Shown here: positions 37,253-46,686 of the stretch, in pieces
Layout: every line of letters begins with the position of its first letter
How positions within the stretch are numbered: position 1 is the stretch's first letter
Notes under the pieces: model-generated
Database searches by the model: none
Seen by the model: the letters and a program-made list of their open reading frames with translations, nothing else
Told to the model about the DNA's origin: nothing
NCBI GenBank assembly: GCA_021777105.1
Contig: JAIQZQ010000015.1
Location: 62,001 to 126,000, forward strand
Reading direction: 5' to 3'
Length of the DNA: 64,000 bases
Origin: Candidatus Anammoxibacter sp.
Lineage (GTDB): Bacteria; Planctomycetota; Brocadiia; Brocadiales; Anammoxibacteraceae
Program-made: the position numbers and the translations under genes

Positions 37253-39259
37253 ATGCTTGAGACAGTTTTAAAAATTGGAAAGGCTTTGCGTGGATCACCA
37301 TCTGGGTTAAAGCATCATCGTTACATAAAGCCATGCCCAAAAGACTCTGAAACGCGAAAAATATTAAGGCTTACGTTGCCATTAAAAAATAGTTTCCAAT
37401 TTGACTTTGAAAGAATAGAAGAAATAAAAGATGAAAATATAATAAAAGATAAGCTGTTTTATCCAACATTTAAGACGTCTGAAGCAGATGGTTTAGTAAA
37501 ATATATTTTTGGCGATATTTATTATTCCCTTTCAAAGGGCAAGGAAGTTGGATATTACAGGCTAGAAGATAAATCAAATAAACAAAAGGCTTACCGGGTA
37601 AGTTCTTTTTTTCGTGGAACTGCAGATTTTAAAAGCATAGAAAAAATATATGAAAAACAAACACCTGTAGATTGTCAAAAAGAATCATTTTTGATTACTC
37701 TTTTTCGTAAAGAATTTGAAAAAAATATAGTATTTATTGAGATGTTATTCAAGTATCAATGTGGAATTGTAGAGTTTCTTGGCTCAAAAAGAAACGGGGG
37801 ACCATCAGTATTTATAGAATTGCTATCTAACGAAAAAGAATTGAGACTGCTCACAGCTAAAAATGTTTTTTTTACTATTAAGCAAAGTCGCGCAGCTAAG
37901 AAAATATTTAAAAAAATTATTAATAATGATGCGCCTCAATGGGAGCATATTGAGGCAGATGAAACACAGATCGAGAGTCTTATTAATTATTCAACTGGTG
38001 ATCTGTTCTTGCATTTTGATTTTAACGAAAAACAATGGTATGAATTTGCTGATGAGTTCAATATCATTAATTCAAAGATGCTTGAGGATTTTGCTGAAAA
38101 ATTGTTTAAAGGCGATGGATACATGCTAAAGAAGTACCTTTACAAGACTCTAAGCTCTCCGGAGAAAGATTTGCAGTTTCCAACATTTCATGCGCAAGCA
38201 AGGTATCGCAGTAAACTATTTAAAAATATTGACGAAATCTCAGATTTGCTATATGCCATAAATTACTCCAAAATGGCCTTGATAAAGATTTTATATACAG
38301 ATATTAAGATTGTAGTGTTGCCAAGAGGTATAAACCTTAAAGCTTCGCACTATGAAAGATTTGTTCAGTCTGGAAATTCCTTGAGAGTTGAACAAGAACA
38401 AGAAATGATAATAGGGGAAGAAAATAGTATTATGCACGAACAACTTTTTGATCCATTGGTAGAAAATGTTTCGGATAATATTATAAAGTTTGATCTGATT
38501 TTTAGCAAACAAGGCGGACAAAAGGCCCCTGATATAGACTTAGTTGAAGTTTCTGGAGTTGAAAAAAGTCATTTAAGGGAAATCAATCAACGAATAGGAA
38601 AGATTAAGAGAGATGTTTATGATAAGAGGGAGAATGAAATAAATGTTAAGCTAAAACCCATTAACATCACATGGTCATTTCTTAACATTCTTAGAGATTC
38701 AACATCAGACATAAAGAAATACCAAAACCATTTGTACAAAGTATTGCCCCAAATTTATACAGGGACATATTATAACGATGCGATACTGTTGCCAGCTATA
38801 ATAGAAAAAACTGAACTAAACATTCGGAACGGTAAGCATGATTTTAATTTACTCAAATACGATTTTTATTTTCTTTTAATGATACGAAATACTATTCCTG
38901 AAGGAGGTGAACTTATGAAGGTTCATAAATCACAAAGTTATAAGGTTGGATTAATGTTAGGAGAACTAGCTCGCCAATTTGCATCATGGCGAGTTGATTG
39001 CCCTATAAAATCATTTGAGAAAAGTTATGTTGGCACGCTTTCACGACGTATAACGACGATTTCCGATTTGATTAGATTTAAAACTTTTATTGAAGAAAAA
39101 TTAATTCTTCATGGAAAGGCTCCTTTTACGCACGCAACTTCTGTAAAATTAGCAGAAGGTATAAAAGTATTAGAATTATCTTCAAATGAAAGGTACGACA
39201 GGCATAATTGTGCTTTTGGATTCTTTGAGAGCTATTTTGCTACATCTTTTTCTAAATAG
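37253..39259 (+). CDS. cas8b: Cas8b/Csh1-type large subunit of type I-B Cascade
   Basis: 668 residues, GGGGA before the ATG. The call rests on length, position between cas6 and cas7 and weak family resemblance (LKNSFQFDFERIEEI; a C-terminal helical segment with SYKVGLMLGELARQF and SYVGTLSRR, typical of Csh1/TM1802-type proteins). Cas8b recognises the PAM and bridges the crRNA 5' end to the target. Codon use is more AT-rich than in the chromosomal genes to the left, as in the rest of the operon. No zinc-finger cysteines are evident. Confidence 0.85.
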   Translation: MLETVLKIGKALRGSPSGLKHHRYIKPCPKDSETRKILRLTLPLKNSFQFDFERIEEIKDENIIKDKLFYPTFKTSEADGLVKYIFGDIYYSLSKGKEVGYYRLEDKSNKQKAYRVSSFFRGTADFKSIEKIYEKQTPVDCQKESFLITLFRKEFEKNIVFIEMLFKYQCGIVEFLGSKRNGGPSVFIELLSNEKELRLLTAKNVFFTIKQSRAAKKIFKKIINNDAPQWEHIEADETQIESLINYSTGDLFLHFDFNEKQWYEFADEFNIINSKMLEDFAEKLFKGDGYMLKKYLYKTLSSPEKDLQFPTFHAQARYRSKLFKNIDEISDLLYAINYSKMALIKILYTDIKIVVLPRGINLKASHYERFVQSGNSLRVEQEQEMIIGEENSIMHEQLFDPLVENVSDNIIKFDLIFSKQGGQKAPDIDLVEVSGVEKSHLREINQRIGKIKRDVYDKRENEINVKLKPINITWSFLNILRDSTSDIKKYQNHLYKVLPQIYTGTYYNDAILLPAIIEKTELNIRNGKHDFNLLKYDFYFLLMIRNTIPEGGELMKVHKSQSYKVGLMLGELARQFASWRVDCPIKSFEKSYVGTLSRRITTISDLIRFKTFIEEKLILHGKAPFTHATSVKLAEGIKVLELSSNERYDRHNCAFGFFESYFATSFSK

Positions 39260-39321
39260 AATTATAAAGCAACTTTATATATAAAAACCGATAAATTTGA
39301 TTCACGAAAGGAGATGCGAAA

Positions 39322-40338
39322 ATGGAAACAACAAATGAATTAATAAACGATACACAAGGTGGCCAACTTGCAAAATCCGAGATTCTTTTTCTTTATGAAA
39401 GCACTTATTCAATCCCTAATGGAGATCCTTTTACGGGTGAGCAACGCTATGATGAGGAGACAAAAAAAGTGCTAGTAAGCGACGTAAGGATCAAAAGGTT
39501 TATCCGCGATTATATGTTTAACAACGGTAAAGTAATATATGTAGTTAACGATACTTCTAAAGAAGAAAGCGGTGATTCTGGAGCCGCTGCTCGCTTTAGG
39601 TCTTTAAGAGAGAAATATAAAAGTCTAAATAAAACAGCAGAAATCCTAAAAGAATGTATTGATGTGAGGCTATTTGGAGGTATTTTGACTTTAAAGGACT
39701 CTGAAGCAAAAAAAATTCAACCAAAAATAGATAAAGGTCATGTAAATATTACTGGCCCTGTACAATTTGCGCTATTGAATCCCTCTTTGAATGAGGTGGA
39801 TTTACGTATGCATCAAAATACATCTGTGTTTGCTTCAAGTGTTGAGAAATCACAAGGCGCAATAGGTACCACTACTGTGGTTCCATACGCAGTAAATCAA
39901 ATACATGGATGGGTAAATCCGTACTCTGCAAAGCATACTGACCTTACCAACTCCGATGTTAACATGATGTTTCAAGCTTTATGGGAAAGTATAAACTGCG
40001 CAAATACACGTTCAAAGTCAAATCAAAATTCGTTATTGCTGTTTCAAATTATATATTCTGAGCCAACAAAGAAACTTTATGGTCTTGATAGATTGATTAA
40101 GATTTCGTCAAATGATAATAAACGTGGTGAACAGCTTCGTAGTATTGATGATTTTGATTTTGATTTCAGTAAATTAATTGATGCGGTAAAATCAAATATT
40201 GTCACTGAAGTTAGGTATTATTGTGAATTTAAAGATATTGAAAATCAAATAACTTCTGCGCTTGGAAAAGATAATAACAAATTTAAGAAGATGAATTTCG
40301 CTGAAAGTAAAGTTTTAGATAAAGGAGTTGAAAAATGA
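39322..40338 (+). CDS. cas7: Cas7 (Csh2 type) crRNA backbone subunit
   Basis: 338 residues with AAAGGAGAT upstream. Typical Csh2 opening EILFLYESTYSIPNGDPFTGEQRYDEETKK and VSDVRIKRFIRDYM, followed by VRLFGGIL and GPVQFALLNPSLN, all conserved in type I-B Cas7. Several copies coat the crRNA in Cascade. Stop overlaps the cas5 start (ATGA). Confidence 0.95.
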   Translation: METTNELINDTQGGQLAKSEILFLYESTYSIPNGDPFTGEQRYDEETKKVLVSDVRIKRFIRDYMFNNGKVIYVVNDTSKEESGDSGAAARFRSLREKYKSLNKTAEILKECIDVRLFGGILTLKDSEAKKIQPKIDKGHVNITGPVQFALLNPSLNEVDLRMHQNTSVFASSVEKSQGAIGTTTVVPYAVNQIHGWVNPYSAKHTDLTNSDVNMMFQALWESINCANTRSKSNQNSLLLFQIIYSEPTKKLYGLDRLIKISSNDNKRGEQLRSIDDFDFDFSKLIDAVKSNIVTEVRYYCEFKDIENQITSALGKDNNKFKKMNFAESKVLDKGVEK

Positions 40339-41033
40339 ACGGCTTGCAGTTGACTATTGCAGGTAATTGGGCTCATTTTAAAAAACCGGAAACTAACAAT
40401 AATCCGCTTACTCATGATTTCATTACAAAAACAGCTCTTATTGGGTTAATAGGCGCTATTCTTGGAAAAGAACGAGATGAAATGCGTCCTTTGTTTCCGC
40501 AATTAAGTGATGATTTGCTTTATGGCGTGCAAATCACAAAATCCGTAAAGAAGGAGTCGTGGGGCTTTACAATGCGCAAAGCGGTAAACTTAATGGATAA
40601 AGCTCCAAAGCACATGGAGTTTTTAAAGAATCCTGAATTCCGTGTTGCGATAGCTCTAAGCAACATGCGATCAGCAAATATATTTTATAGCTTTACTGAA
40701 TGTTTAAAAAATCAAGAGGCAAAATATACCCCTGTCCTAGGGTTACATAATTGCCCCGCAAATTTACAGTTTCAATCTGAAGGGGAGTTTTCAAAAAAGC
40801 AAGATGGAATGTTTAAAACAAGATGCGTAGTTTCAAATAAGCACGTTTTGAATATTAAAGAGACATTGCAATTTCGCATTGGATTTGAACGAATCCCTAC
40901 ATTTCAAAATGACGATTTCTGGAATTTGCCGGAAAGATATGTTGAAGTGGTTTATCCGTCAGAGAGTAAAGAGATTGTTGTTACTGGAGAATATTACAAC
41001 TATTCAGATGGAGAATGCTGGTGGTTGATTTAA
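40335..41033 (+). CDS. cas5: Cas5 (type I-B) crRNA 5'-handle binding subunit
   Basis: 232 residues; AAAGGAG ribosome site inside the end of cas7. N-terminal GLQLTIAGNWAHFKKPETNN matches the Cas5 ferredoxin-like start, and THDFITKTALIGLIGAILG is the conserved Cas5 helix. It holds the 5' handle in Cascade. The end overlaps cas3 by 19 bp. Confidence 0.92.
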   Translation: MNGLQLTIAGNWAHFKKPETNNNPLTHDFITKTALIGLIGAILGKERDEMRPLFPQLSDDLLYGVQITKSVKKESWGFTMRKAVNLMDKAPKHMEFLKNPEFRVAIALSNMRSANIFYSFTECLKNQEAKYTPVLGLHNCPANLQFQSEGEFSKKQDGMFKTRCVVSNKHVLNIKETLQFRIGFERIPTFQNDDFWNLPERYVEVVYPSESKEIVVTGEYYNYSDGECWWLI

Positions 41034-43396
41034 CACAATATCGATCTCATCCAAATAAACAGCTTCTTGTGCATACTCATGGTGTTATTAATTGTATTCA
41101 TGCCGGCACAAAACTTAAGATTACTAAACTTGCCGCAATTTTTCACGATGCTGGAAAATTAAACCCAAACTTTCAGCGAAAACTAGATATGCCTGCTACA
41201 TGCGGATATTCAAATCATTCATATCTTTCAGCCTTTGCATTCTTATGTTATTGTGCCTCTAATCAAGATGCTGTTCTAAATGGATTTAATAATGAAAAAG
41301 AGTGGATAGGGAGTGTTCTTGCCATTATTGCGCATCATCATGGTAATTTGCCAGATTTCCCAATAATTCTTAAAGATGAAGAATATTCAAGGTTATTATC
41401 ATTTCTAAATGACAGTCCTGATTTACCTGTATCAGAATTTTTAGGAGAATTTATTCCTCATAATAGATTTTTGGTCTTAAATCATCATCTAAAAGATGAA
41501 TTTAAAAATAGTATACAGATACAACTCACAAAACAAATTACAAATCCCATAACCTTTTTTCTTGAGACACAATTTGCTTTTGCGTCACTTATTACAGCTG
41601 ATAAGACAGATGCAAGCAATCATCAAACCAAAGAAGGGTTCTGTGATTTTAGCGTACAATTTAATAATAAACTTAAAAATCATTGTAATAAATTTTTAGA
41701 TATAACTGATCTTGATAAAATTAGAAGCAAAATGCGGAAGGAAGCAATCCTAAAAATTAAAACAGAGTTGTTTGATGGTAAACGGATATTCTCGCTTACA
41801 GCTCCGACGGGTTCTGGTAAAACGATGATACTACTTTCGCTTGCAGGTGAGATCTTAAGCGATAATTCAGGAATGCGCATTATATATGCTTTGCCATTTT
41901 TATCAATTACTGAACAAGTTGAAAAAATCTGTAGAAATGTCTTCAAAGGTCTGAATGATTTAATCTGTCGTATAGATTCTCAAACTGAAAATAGTGGTTT
42001 TGAGAGCTTTCAGAACGCACTTGATTCGGATCCTGTTTTTATTAAAGATATCTTTGCTACGCAATTTGCAGAAGATACTTTTGATTATCCTTTTATAATT
42101 ACAACCTTTGTTCGCCTCTTTGAGACTTTAGTTAGCAACCGAAATGCAACATTGCTTAAGCTTCCAAATTTTTCAAATACTATTTTTCTAATTGATGAAA
42201 TTCAATCATTGCCTCCCAGACTTTATGGTTTTTTTGTGGCTCTGCTTGGTGTTTTTTGTAAAAAGTTTAATTCTTATGCAATAATTTCATCTGCAACAAT
42301 GCCCAATTTTGACTTGCCCAATAATAAACATAGCCTCAAGGATATGTTTAAAGATTATATATCACCGCCAGAATTGCTTTCTTTGGATTATTTCAATGAG
42401 AAAATTTTTGACCGGTATCACATTGAAAGGTTAATAGAACCGGTGAATATAGAACAACTTGCAGGTATGATTATAAGAGAAAACAAATCAACTTTGGTTA
42501 TTCTAAACACCATACAGGATACAAAAGATTTATTTAATGAATTATTTAATTGCAATATTGATTATGAGCTAATTCTTCTAAATACTCATTTTACGCCAGA
42601 TGATAGAAAAATTAAAATTGATCGCTGCATAATGTTCCTTGATGAAGGCAAAAGAGTTGTGCTTATTTCTACCCAGCTTATAGAGGCAGGTGTAGACATT
42701 GATTTTCCAATATTATATAGGGATTTTTGCCCTATTCCAAGTATCGTTCAATCTTCTGGGCGGTGCAATAGAAATGGAAAGCGTACTACAAAAGGACGGA
42801 TAATAATATTTGACCTTCAGAAAAATGACCAGAGTCGTTCTTCTTTTATTTATAGAGGAAAAGATTCACGATTTCTTCTCTATGCGAAGGAAAAAATCCA
42901 AGGTTTTTTATCCGAACCTGTACTTTTTAAGTTACAGGAATCTTTTTTTGATGAATTACAAGCTAATACACTTTTTGGTTTTCATTATGATAAAATATTT
43001 AAGAATGGTGAGGTTGATTTTATTCAAAGATTAAAAGAAGGGGCGTTTGCGGAAATAGGAAAATTTAGACTAATTAGTGAATCCGATTTTGGAGAAGAAT
43101 ACCGTTATTATATCACTCAAGATGGCGATGATGTTACTTTTGAAGAATTAGAAAAGCATCAAGAGGAACTGAAAAATATCAAATTTCATGATTTTGACAA
43201 GAGAAAACTTAAATATATTCAAATAGAAAAGCATCTCAGAGGAATGGCTGGACATATTGTACAGGTAAGGTTAAAGGATACCGATGTGAAACCGATAGCA
43301 TGTAGCAATGAATGTTGTGGACTACTTAAACTATCCAAAAGTAGTTATAGCCCAGTGACAGGTATCCTTTTGTCAACTGAGAATCAAATTTTATAG
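41015..43396 (+). CDS. cas3: Cas3 helicase-nuclease with HD domain
   Basis: 793 residues. HD nuclease domain at about 1-215: HTHGVINCIHAG, AAIFHDAGKLNPNF and IAHHHGNLPD supply the metal ligands. SF2 helicase: Walker A APTGSGKT at about residue 263, DEIQ at about 394 in place of DEAH, SSATMP (motif III), TQLIEAGVDID (motif V) and SSGRCNRNGK (motif VI). It is recruited by Cascade to unwind and degrade target DNA. All key motifs are intact, so interference looks functional. Overlaps cas5 by 19 bp. Confidence 0.95.
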   Translation: MLVVDLTQYRSHPNKQLLVHTHGVINCIHAGTKLKITKLAAIFHDAGKLNPNFQRKLDMPATCGYSNHSYLSAFAFLCYCASNQDAVLNGFNNEKEWIGSVLAIIAHHHGNLPDFPIILKDEEYSRLLSFLNDSPDLPVSEFLGEFIPHNRFLVLNHHLKDEFKNSIQIQLTKQITNPITFFLETQFAFASLITADKTDASNHQTKEGFCDFSVQFNNKLKNHCNKFLDITDLDKIRSKMRKEAILKIKTELFDGKRIFSLTAPTGSGKTMILLSLAGEILSDNSGMRIIYALPFLSITEQVEKICRNVFKGLNDLICRIDSQTENSGFESFQNALDSDPVFIKDIFATQFAEDTFDYPFIITTFVRLFETLVSNRNATLLKLPNFSNTIFLIDEIQSLPPRLYGFFVALLGVFCKKFNSYAIISSATMPNFDLPNNKHSLKDMFKDYISPPELLSLDYFNEKIFDRYHIERLIEPVNIEQLAGMIIRENKSTLVILNTIQDTKDLFNELFNCNIDYELILLNTHFTPDDRKIKIDRCIMFLDEGKRVVLISTQLIEAGVDIDFPILYRDFCPIPSIVQSSGRCNRNGKRTTKGRIIIFDLQKNDQSRSSFIYRGKDSRFLLYAKEKIQGFLSEPVLFKLQESFFDELQANTLFGFHYDKIFKNGEVDFIQRLKEGAFAEIGKFRLISESDFGEEYRYYITQDGDDVTFEELEKHQEELKNIKFHDFDKRKLKYIQIEKHLRGMAGHIVQVRLKDTDVKPIACSNECCGLLKLSKSSYSPVTGILLSTENQIL

Positions 43397-43479
43397 CAAG
43401 CTTTTGTGTTACAGCTTGTTATTTCTTGAAGTTAAAGAAATATCGTTTGCCAATGTTTTTATACTGATAACATTTATAT

Positions 43480-43635
43480 ATGGCTATATCCCAACAATCT
43501 AAACCCCAAACAACCGGAACTGAAATTAATTACTACTTCTTGTGCAAAAAGAAGCTTTGGTATTTTACGCATGGGATTCAGATAGAGCAGGTGGGGCCGG
43601 CCTATCTTGGCATGCTAATCTGGATAGGGGGCTAA
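43480..43635 (+). pseudogene. Truncated duplicate of cas4 (5' third)
   Basis: The 51-codon frame from ATG 43480 shares its first about 44 codons with cas4 at 44061: MAISQQS..QTTGTEINYYF, LCKKKLWYFTHGIQ. Even the upstream AACATTTATA is shared. After YLG the match is lost and a stop follows; the RecB nuclease motifs and the C-terminal cysteine cluster are missing, so it cannot be a working Cas4. It ends 8 bp before the antisense PaREP1-like gene. Confidence 0.9.
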
Positions 43636-43643
43636 TATCCGGT

Positions 43644-44012
43644 TTATATCTCAAATTTGCCGCGAACGCGTGAGGAGAATTGTTTGATTCTTTGGGATGC
43701 GCGTTTGATTACTTCGGGCGGGAGGTTGTCTTCGTAAAAGTTTTGATGCATTGAGTTGGCTATGCTAACTATATCCAATATGCTTTTGTCCTTAAGTTCG
43801 TTTGCAATAGAGGCAAGGTAGAAGGCTATGCCGTCGTGGGTTTTGATTGTTTTTTTACGCGAGGCGGCTATGGCCTTGGTAATTGTAGCGGTTGCGCCCC
43901 AAAGTTTCTCTGAAACCTGCGAATAGTTCTTTTCCTTAAAGAACCTTTCAGATACGCTTAAATATTTCTCATGCAGGGCCACATATTTAGTTGTCTTGCC
44001 GTTTGTCTTCAT
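43644..44012 (-). CDS. PaREP1/HEPN-like four-helix protein inside the cas operon
   Basis: 122 residues, all helical. The block YLSVSERFFKEKNYSQVSEK followed by LWGAT is typical of the PaREP1/PaREP8 family, a HEPN-type helical bundle. RKKTIKTH at about residues 53-60 has the spacing of an Rx4-6H HEPN ribonuclease motif, but whether it is catalytic is unproven. The gene lies antisense between the truncated and the full cas4, splitting the operon. It could be a toxin, an effector or a passenger; no nucleotidyltransferase partner is adjacent. Confidence 0.75.
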   Translation of the reverse strand: MKTNGKTTKYVALHEKYLSVSERFFKEKNYSQVSEKLWGATATITKAIAASRKKTIKTHDGIAFYLASIANELKDKSILDIVSIANSMHQNFYEDNLPPEVIKRASQRIKQFSSRVRGKFEI

Positions 44013-44060
44013 TATTGTATTTTATTAATAAAACAAAATTTGTCAATACAACATTTATAA

Positions 44061-44573
44061 ATGGCTATATCTCAACAATCACAACAACAAACAACCGGAA
44101 CTGAAATAAATTACTACTTCCTGTGCAAAAAGAAGCTTTGGTATTTTACGCATGGGATTCAGATGGAGCAGGGGAGTGATTTGGTCTATCTTGGCAAGTT
44201 GCTTCATGAGACGTCTTATAATCGTGAAAAGAAAGAGATTGATATTGATAACGCCATTAAAATTGACTTTATTGACAAGGATCGTGTGATACATGAGGTT
44301 AAGAAGTCCGACAAGGTTGAGGAGCCTCATATTTGGCAGCTTAAATATTACATCTGGTTTCTTAAACAAAAGGGCGTTGAGGGCGTTTGCGGTAAAATAA
44401 ACTATCCTAAACTAAAAAAATGTGTCGATGTTGTATTGGAGCCCGCGGATGAAAAGGAGATAGAAAAAATATTAGAGGAAGTTAAAGGCATTAAAGAGAG
44501 CGAAGCTCCGCCGGCGGTTAAACAAATGAGAATTTGTAAAAAATGCAGTTACGCTGATATCTGTTGGGTGTGA
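44061..44573 (+). CDS. cas4: Cas4 RecB-like nuclease
   Basis: 170 residues. N-terminal Cys in FLCKKKLWYF, then GKLLHE (motif I His), KIDFIDKDRVIHEVKKSDK (D...E-x-K catalytic core), QLKYYIWFL and the C-terminal CKKCSYADIC cysteine cluster for the Fe-S centre. Cas4 trims prespacers and checks the PAM during adaptation. It begins 48 bp after the start of the antisense HEPN-like gene and is 18 bp before cas1. Confidence 0.95.
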   Translation: MAISQQSQQQTTGTEINYYFLCKKKLWYFTHGIQMEQGSDLVYLGKLLHETSYNREKKEIDIDNAIKIDFIDKDRVIHEVKKSDKVEEPHIWQLKYYIWFLKQKGVEGVCGKINYPKLKKCVDVVLEPADEKEIEKILEEVKGIKESEAPPAVKQMRICKKCSYADICWV

Positions 44574-44591
44574 CGATGGGGGAAAGGAAAT

Positions 44592-45584
44592 ATGAAACAG
44601 AGCTACTACATATTTAATAATGGAAGGTTGAAGCGCAAGGAAAACACCATATTTCTTGAAAAGGAGGACGGTTCGCGCTCAATTATCCCCATAGAGAACA
44701 CTGAGGCTATCTACGCCCTGGGCGAGCTGGATTTTAACACTAAATTGTTTAATTATCTTGCTCAAAAGGGCATTCCCGTGCATATCTTTAACTATTATGG
44801 GTATTATTCCGGCAGCTATTATCCCAGGGAATCTCTTATATCCGGGCGCCTTTTGATTAAACAGACAAATCACTATACAAACAAAAAGAAAAGATTAGAC
44901 CTTGCAAAAAGGTTTATTGACGCCGGCAGTTTTAACATTCAGAAAAATTTGAGATATCACAATAACAGAGGCAAGGTGCTTGAAGATTTTATAAAAAGTA
45001 TTGAAGAACACAGGCTGCAAATTGAGAAGTGCGAGTCCATTGAAGAGTTAATGGGCATAGAGGGCAATATCAGAAATACATATTACAAATCGTGGCCAAT
45101 AATAATTGAACAAGAGGTTGATTTTACAAAACGAGTCAAACAGCCGCCGGACAATATGGTTAACACCCTTATTTCATATCTAAACTCAATGGTGTACACA
45201 ACAGCGCTTGGCGAAATCTACCATACTCAGCTTAGCCCGTTAATATCATTTTTGCACGAGCCCGGGACCAGACGATACTCCCTTAGCCTGGATTTGGCCG
45301 AGATATTTAAACCCATATTCAGCGACCGCATAATTTTTACCCTTTTAAATCGGCGGCAATTAACTGAGGATGATTTTATGCAAGAGGTAAACTTTTGTTA
45401 CCTTAAGGAAAAGGGGCGAAAAACCGTTATAAGGGAGTATGATGATAGATTGAAAACAATAATAACCCATAAGAAACTTGGAAGAAAAGTCTCATACCGA
45501 TATCTTGTAAGGCTTGAGTGTTATAAACTTGTTAAACATTTAATAGGCGAACAAGAGTACGAAGGATTCAAAATATGGTGGTAG
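44592..45584 (+). CDS. cas1: Cas1 integrase
   Basis: 330 residues, AAAGGA ribosome site. Motifs: IPIENTEAIYALGELDFN (N-terminal beta domain), EGNIRNTYYKSW (catalytic Glu), LISFLHEPGTRRYSLSLDLA (catalytic His and Asp) and EIFKPIFSDR. It integrates prespacers at the leader end together with Cas2. Codon use is closer to the chromosomal genes than that of cas8b-cas3. Confidence 0.97.
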   Translation: MKQSYYIFNNGRLKRKENTIFLEKEDGSRSIIPIENTEAIYALGELDFNTKLFNYLAQKGIPVHIFNYYGYYSGSYYPRESLISGRLLIKQTNHYTNKKKRLDLAKRFIDAGSFNIQKNLRYHNNRGKVLEDFIKSIEEHRLQIEKCESIEELMGIEGNIRNTYYKSWPIIIEQEVDFTKRVKQPPDNMVNTLISYLNSMVYTTALGEIYHTQLSPLISFLHEPGTRRYSLSLDLAEIFKPIFSDRIIFTLLNRRQLTEDDFMQEVNFCYLKEKGRKTVIREYDDRLKTIITHKKLGRKVSYRYLVRLECYKLVKHLIGEQEYEGFKIWW

Positions 45585-45644
45585 GGGGGGGGCGGCCCGG
45601 CGATATAAGTTGATTGTAAACATTTTTATATTAATATGTTACGA

Positions 45645-45739
45645 GGCTACTATTCACCATTAATAACATGGATGGTTCCAGTTGTCACTATGCCTGTCGC
45701 AGTGATAGAGGGCTACTATTCACCATTAATAACATGGAT
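45645..45739. CRISPR. Two-copy CRISPR-like mini-array of unrelated repeat between cas1 and cas2
   Basis: Two identical 29-bp copies (45645-45673 and 45711-45739, beginning GGCTACTATTCACCATTAAT and ending AACATGGAT) are separated by a unique 37 bp. Repeat and spacer lengths equal those of the main arrays, but the repeat has no similarity to theirs and no ATTGAAAC end. With only two copies this could equally be a plain direct repeat or a regulatory element. Confidence 0.5.
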
Positions 45740-45869
45740 TTAATTGCCTGTTATAGAGCGCGGTAACCGTGTTACAGCATAGATATGATTTATTAAATTA
45801 GCGCGTACGGCGCATTTTTTATATTACTATTTTATCGTTAAGCTTTATATAAACAGCCTTTTGTTAAAA

Positions 45870-46026
45870 TAAACGCAGAGGCCGCAAATAGCGCAGAGGA
45901 GCGCAGAGAAATATACGAATATTTTGTTTAAACTATTAATAAATATATATCGCTTTTGTTTTTCTCTGCGTACTCTGCGTACTCTGCGTACTCTGCGTAC
46001 TCTGCGTACTCTGCGTACTCTGCGTT
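45870..46026. repeat. 9-bp tandem repeat CTCTGCGTA
   Basis: Seven consecutive CTCTGCG(TA) units at 45964-46024, preceded about 60 bp earlier by the inverted words GCGCAGAGGAGCGCAGAGA (45893-45911). Lies in the 632-bp cas1-cas2 gap with no gene. Confidence 0.8.
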
Positions 46027-46216
46027 AATTTATTAACTTATTACAAATTTAACAGCATTATCAATTTTTCGTTTTGCCGTAACTTATTTGGAAGTTATAG
46101 TTAAAAAGCAAATACCTTTATAATTAAATTAACATCAACACGGTTAATGTACTCAATATTAACTATAACGTAGAAATGCTTACTAAAATTTCAAATATTT
46201 TTAGCTATATTTAGTT

Positions 46217-46477
46217 ATGTATATAATAGCAGTATATGATGTTGACAAAGGCAGGTGTGGGAAAATGCTCAAGCTTTGCAGGGCATATCTTAACCATATT
46301 CAGAACTCCGTATTTGAAGGGGAGATATCCGAAGGAAAGCTTGAAGAGTTGAAGATTAGGGCGGGCAAAATTATGAAAAACGACGACTCTCTTATTGTTT
46401 TTGCATCAAGAAACGAAAAGTGGCTTGAAAAGTCAATAATTGGGAGCGACAAAAGGCCGGTTGATAACATACTTTAA
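46217..46477 (+). CDS. cas2: Cas2 adaptation nuclease subunit
   Basis: 86 residues. MYIIAVYDVDKGRCGKMLKL carries the first beta strand and the conserved Asp, then YLNHIQNSVFEGEIS, the Cas2 hallmark, and NDDSLIVFA. It dimerises and bridges Cas1 dimers. It is separated from cas1 by 632 bp of repeats, which is unusual. A 3' copy lies at 49934-50132. Confidence 0.96.
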   Translation: MYIIAVYDVDKGRCGKMLKLCRAYLNHIQNSVFEGEISEGKLEELKIRAGKIMKNDDSLIVFASRNEKWLEKSIIGSDKRPVDNIL

Positions 46478-46686
46478 TCTGTCAACCCCCAGCTTTTGTC
46501 ACCCAAATTTGTAATATGCGCATAAAAAATAATATAAAAATATCATATCTCTTTAAAAATCAATATGTTACAATCCTATGTCAACCCCCCGGCGTTTTAA
46601 CGTTATTAGAGGTTGACGAAAAATAGAGCCTTATTTACCCACATTTTAAGTCATAACCCATTGATTTTATTAGGCCGAAAAAACGG
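46478..46686 (+). promoter_or_regulatory. CRISPR leader of array 1
   Basis: 209-bp AT-rich leader between the cas2 stop and the first repeat. TGTCAACCCCC occurs twice (about 46480 and 46579) with an inverted GGTTGACG near 46611. TAACCCATTGATTTTATTAG adjoins the first repeat. It is nearly identical to the leader of array 2, which supports function in transcription and spacer acquisition. Confidence 0.85.
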
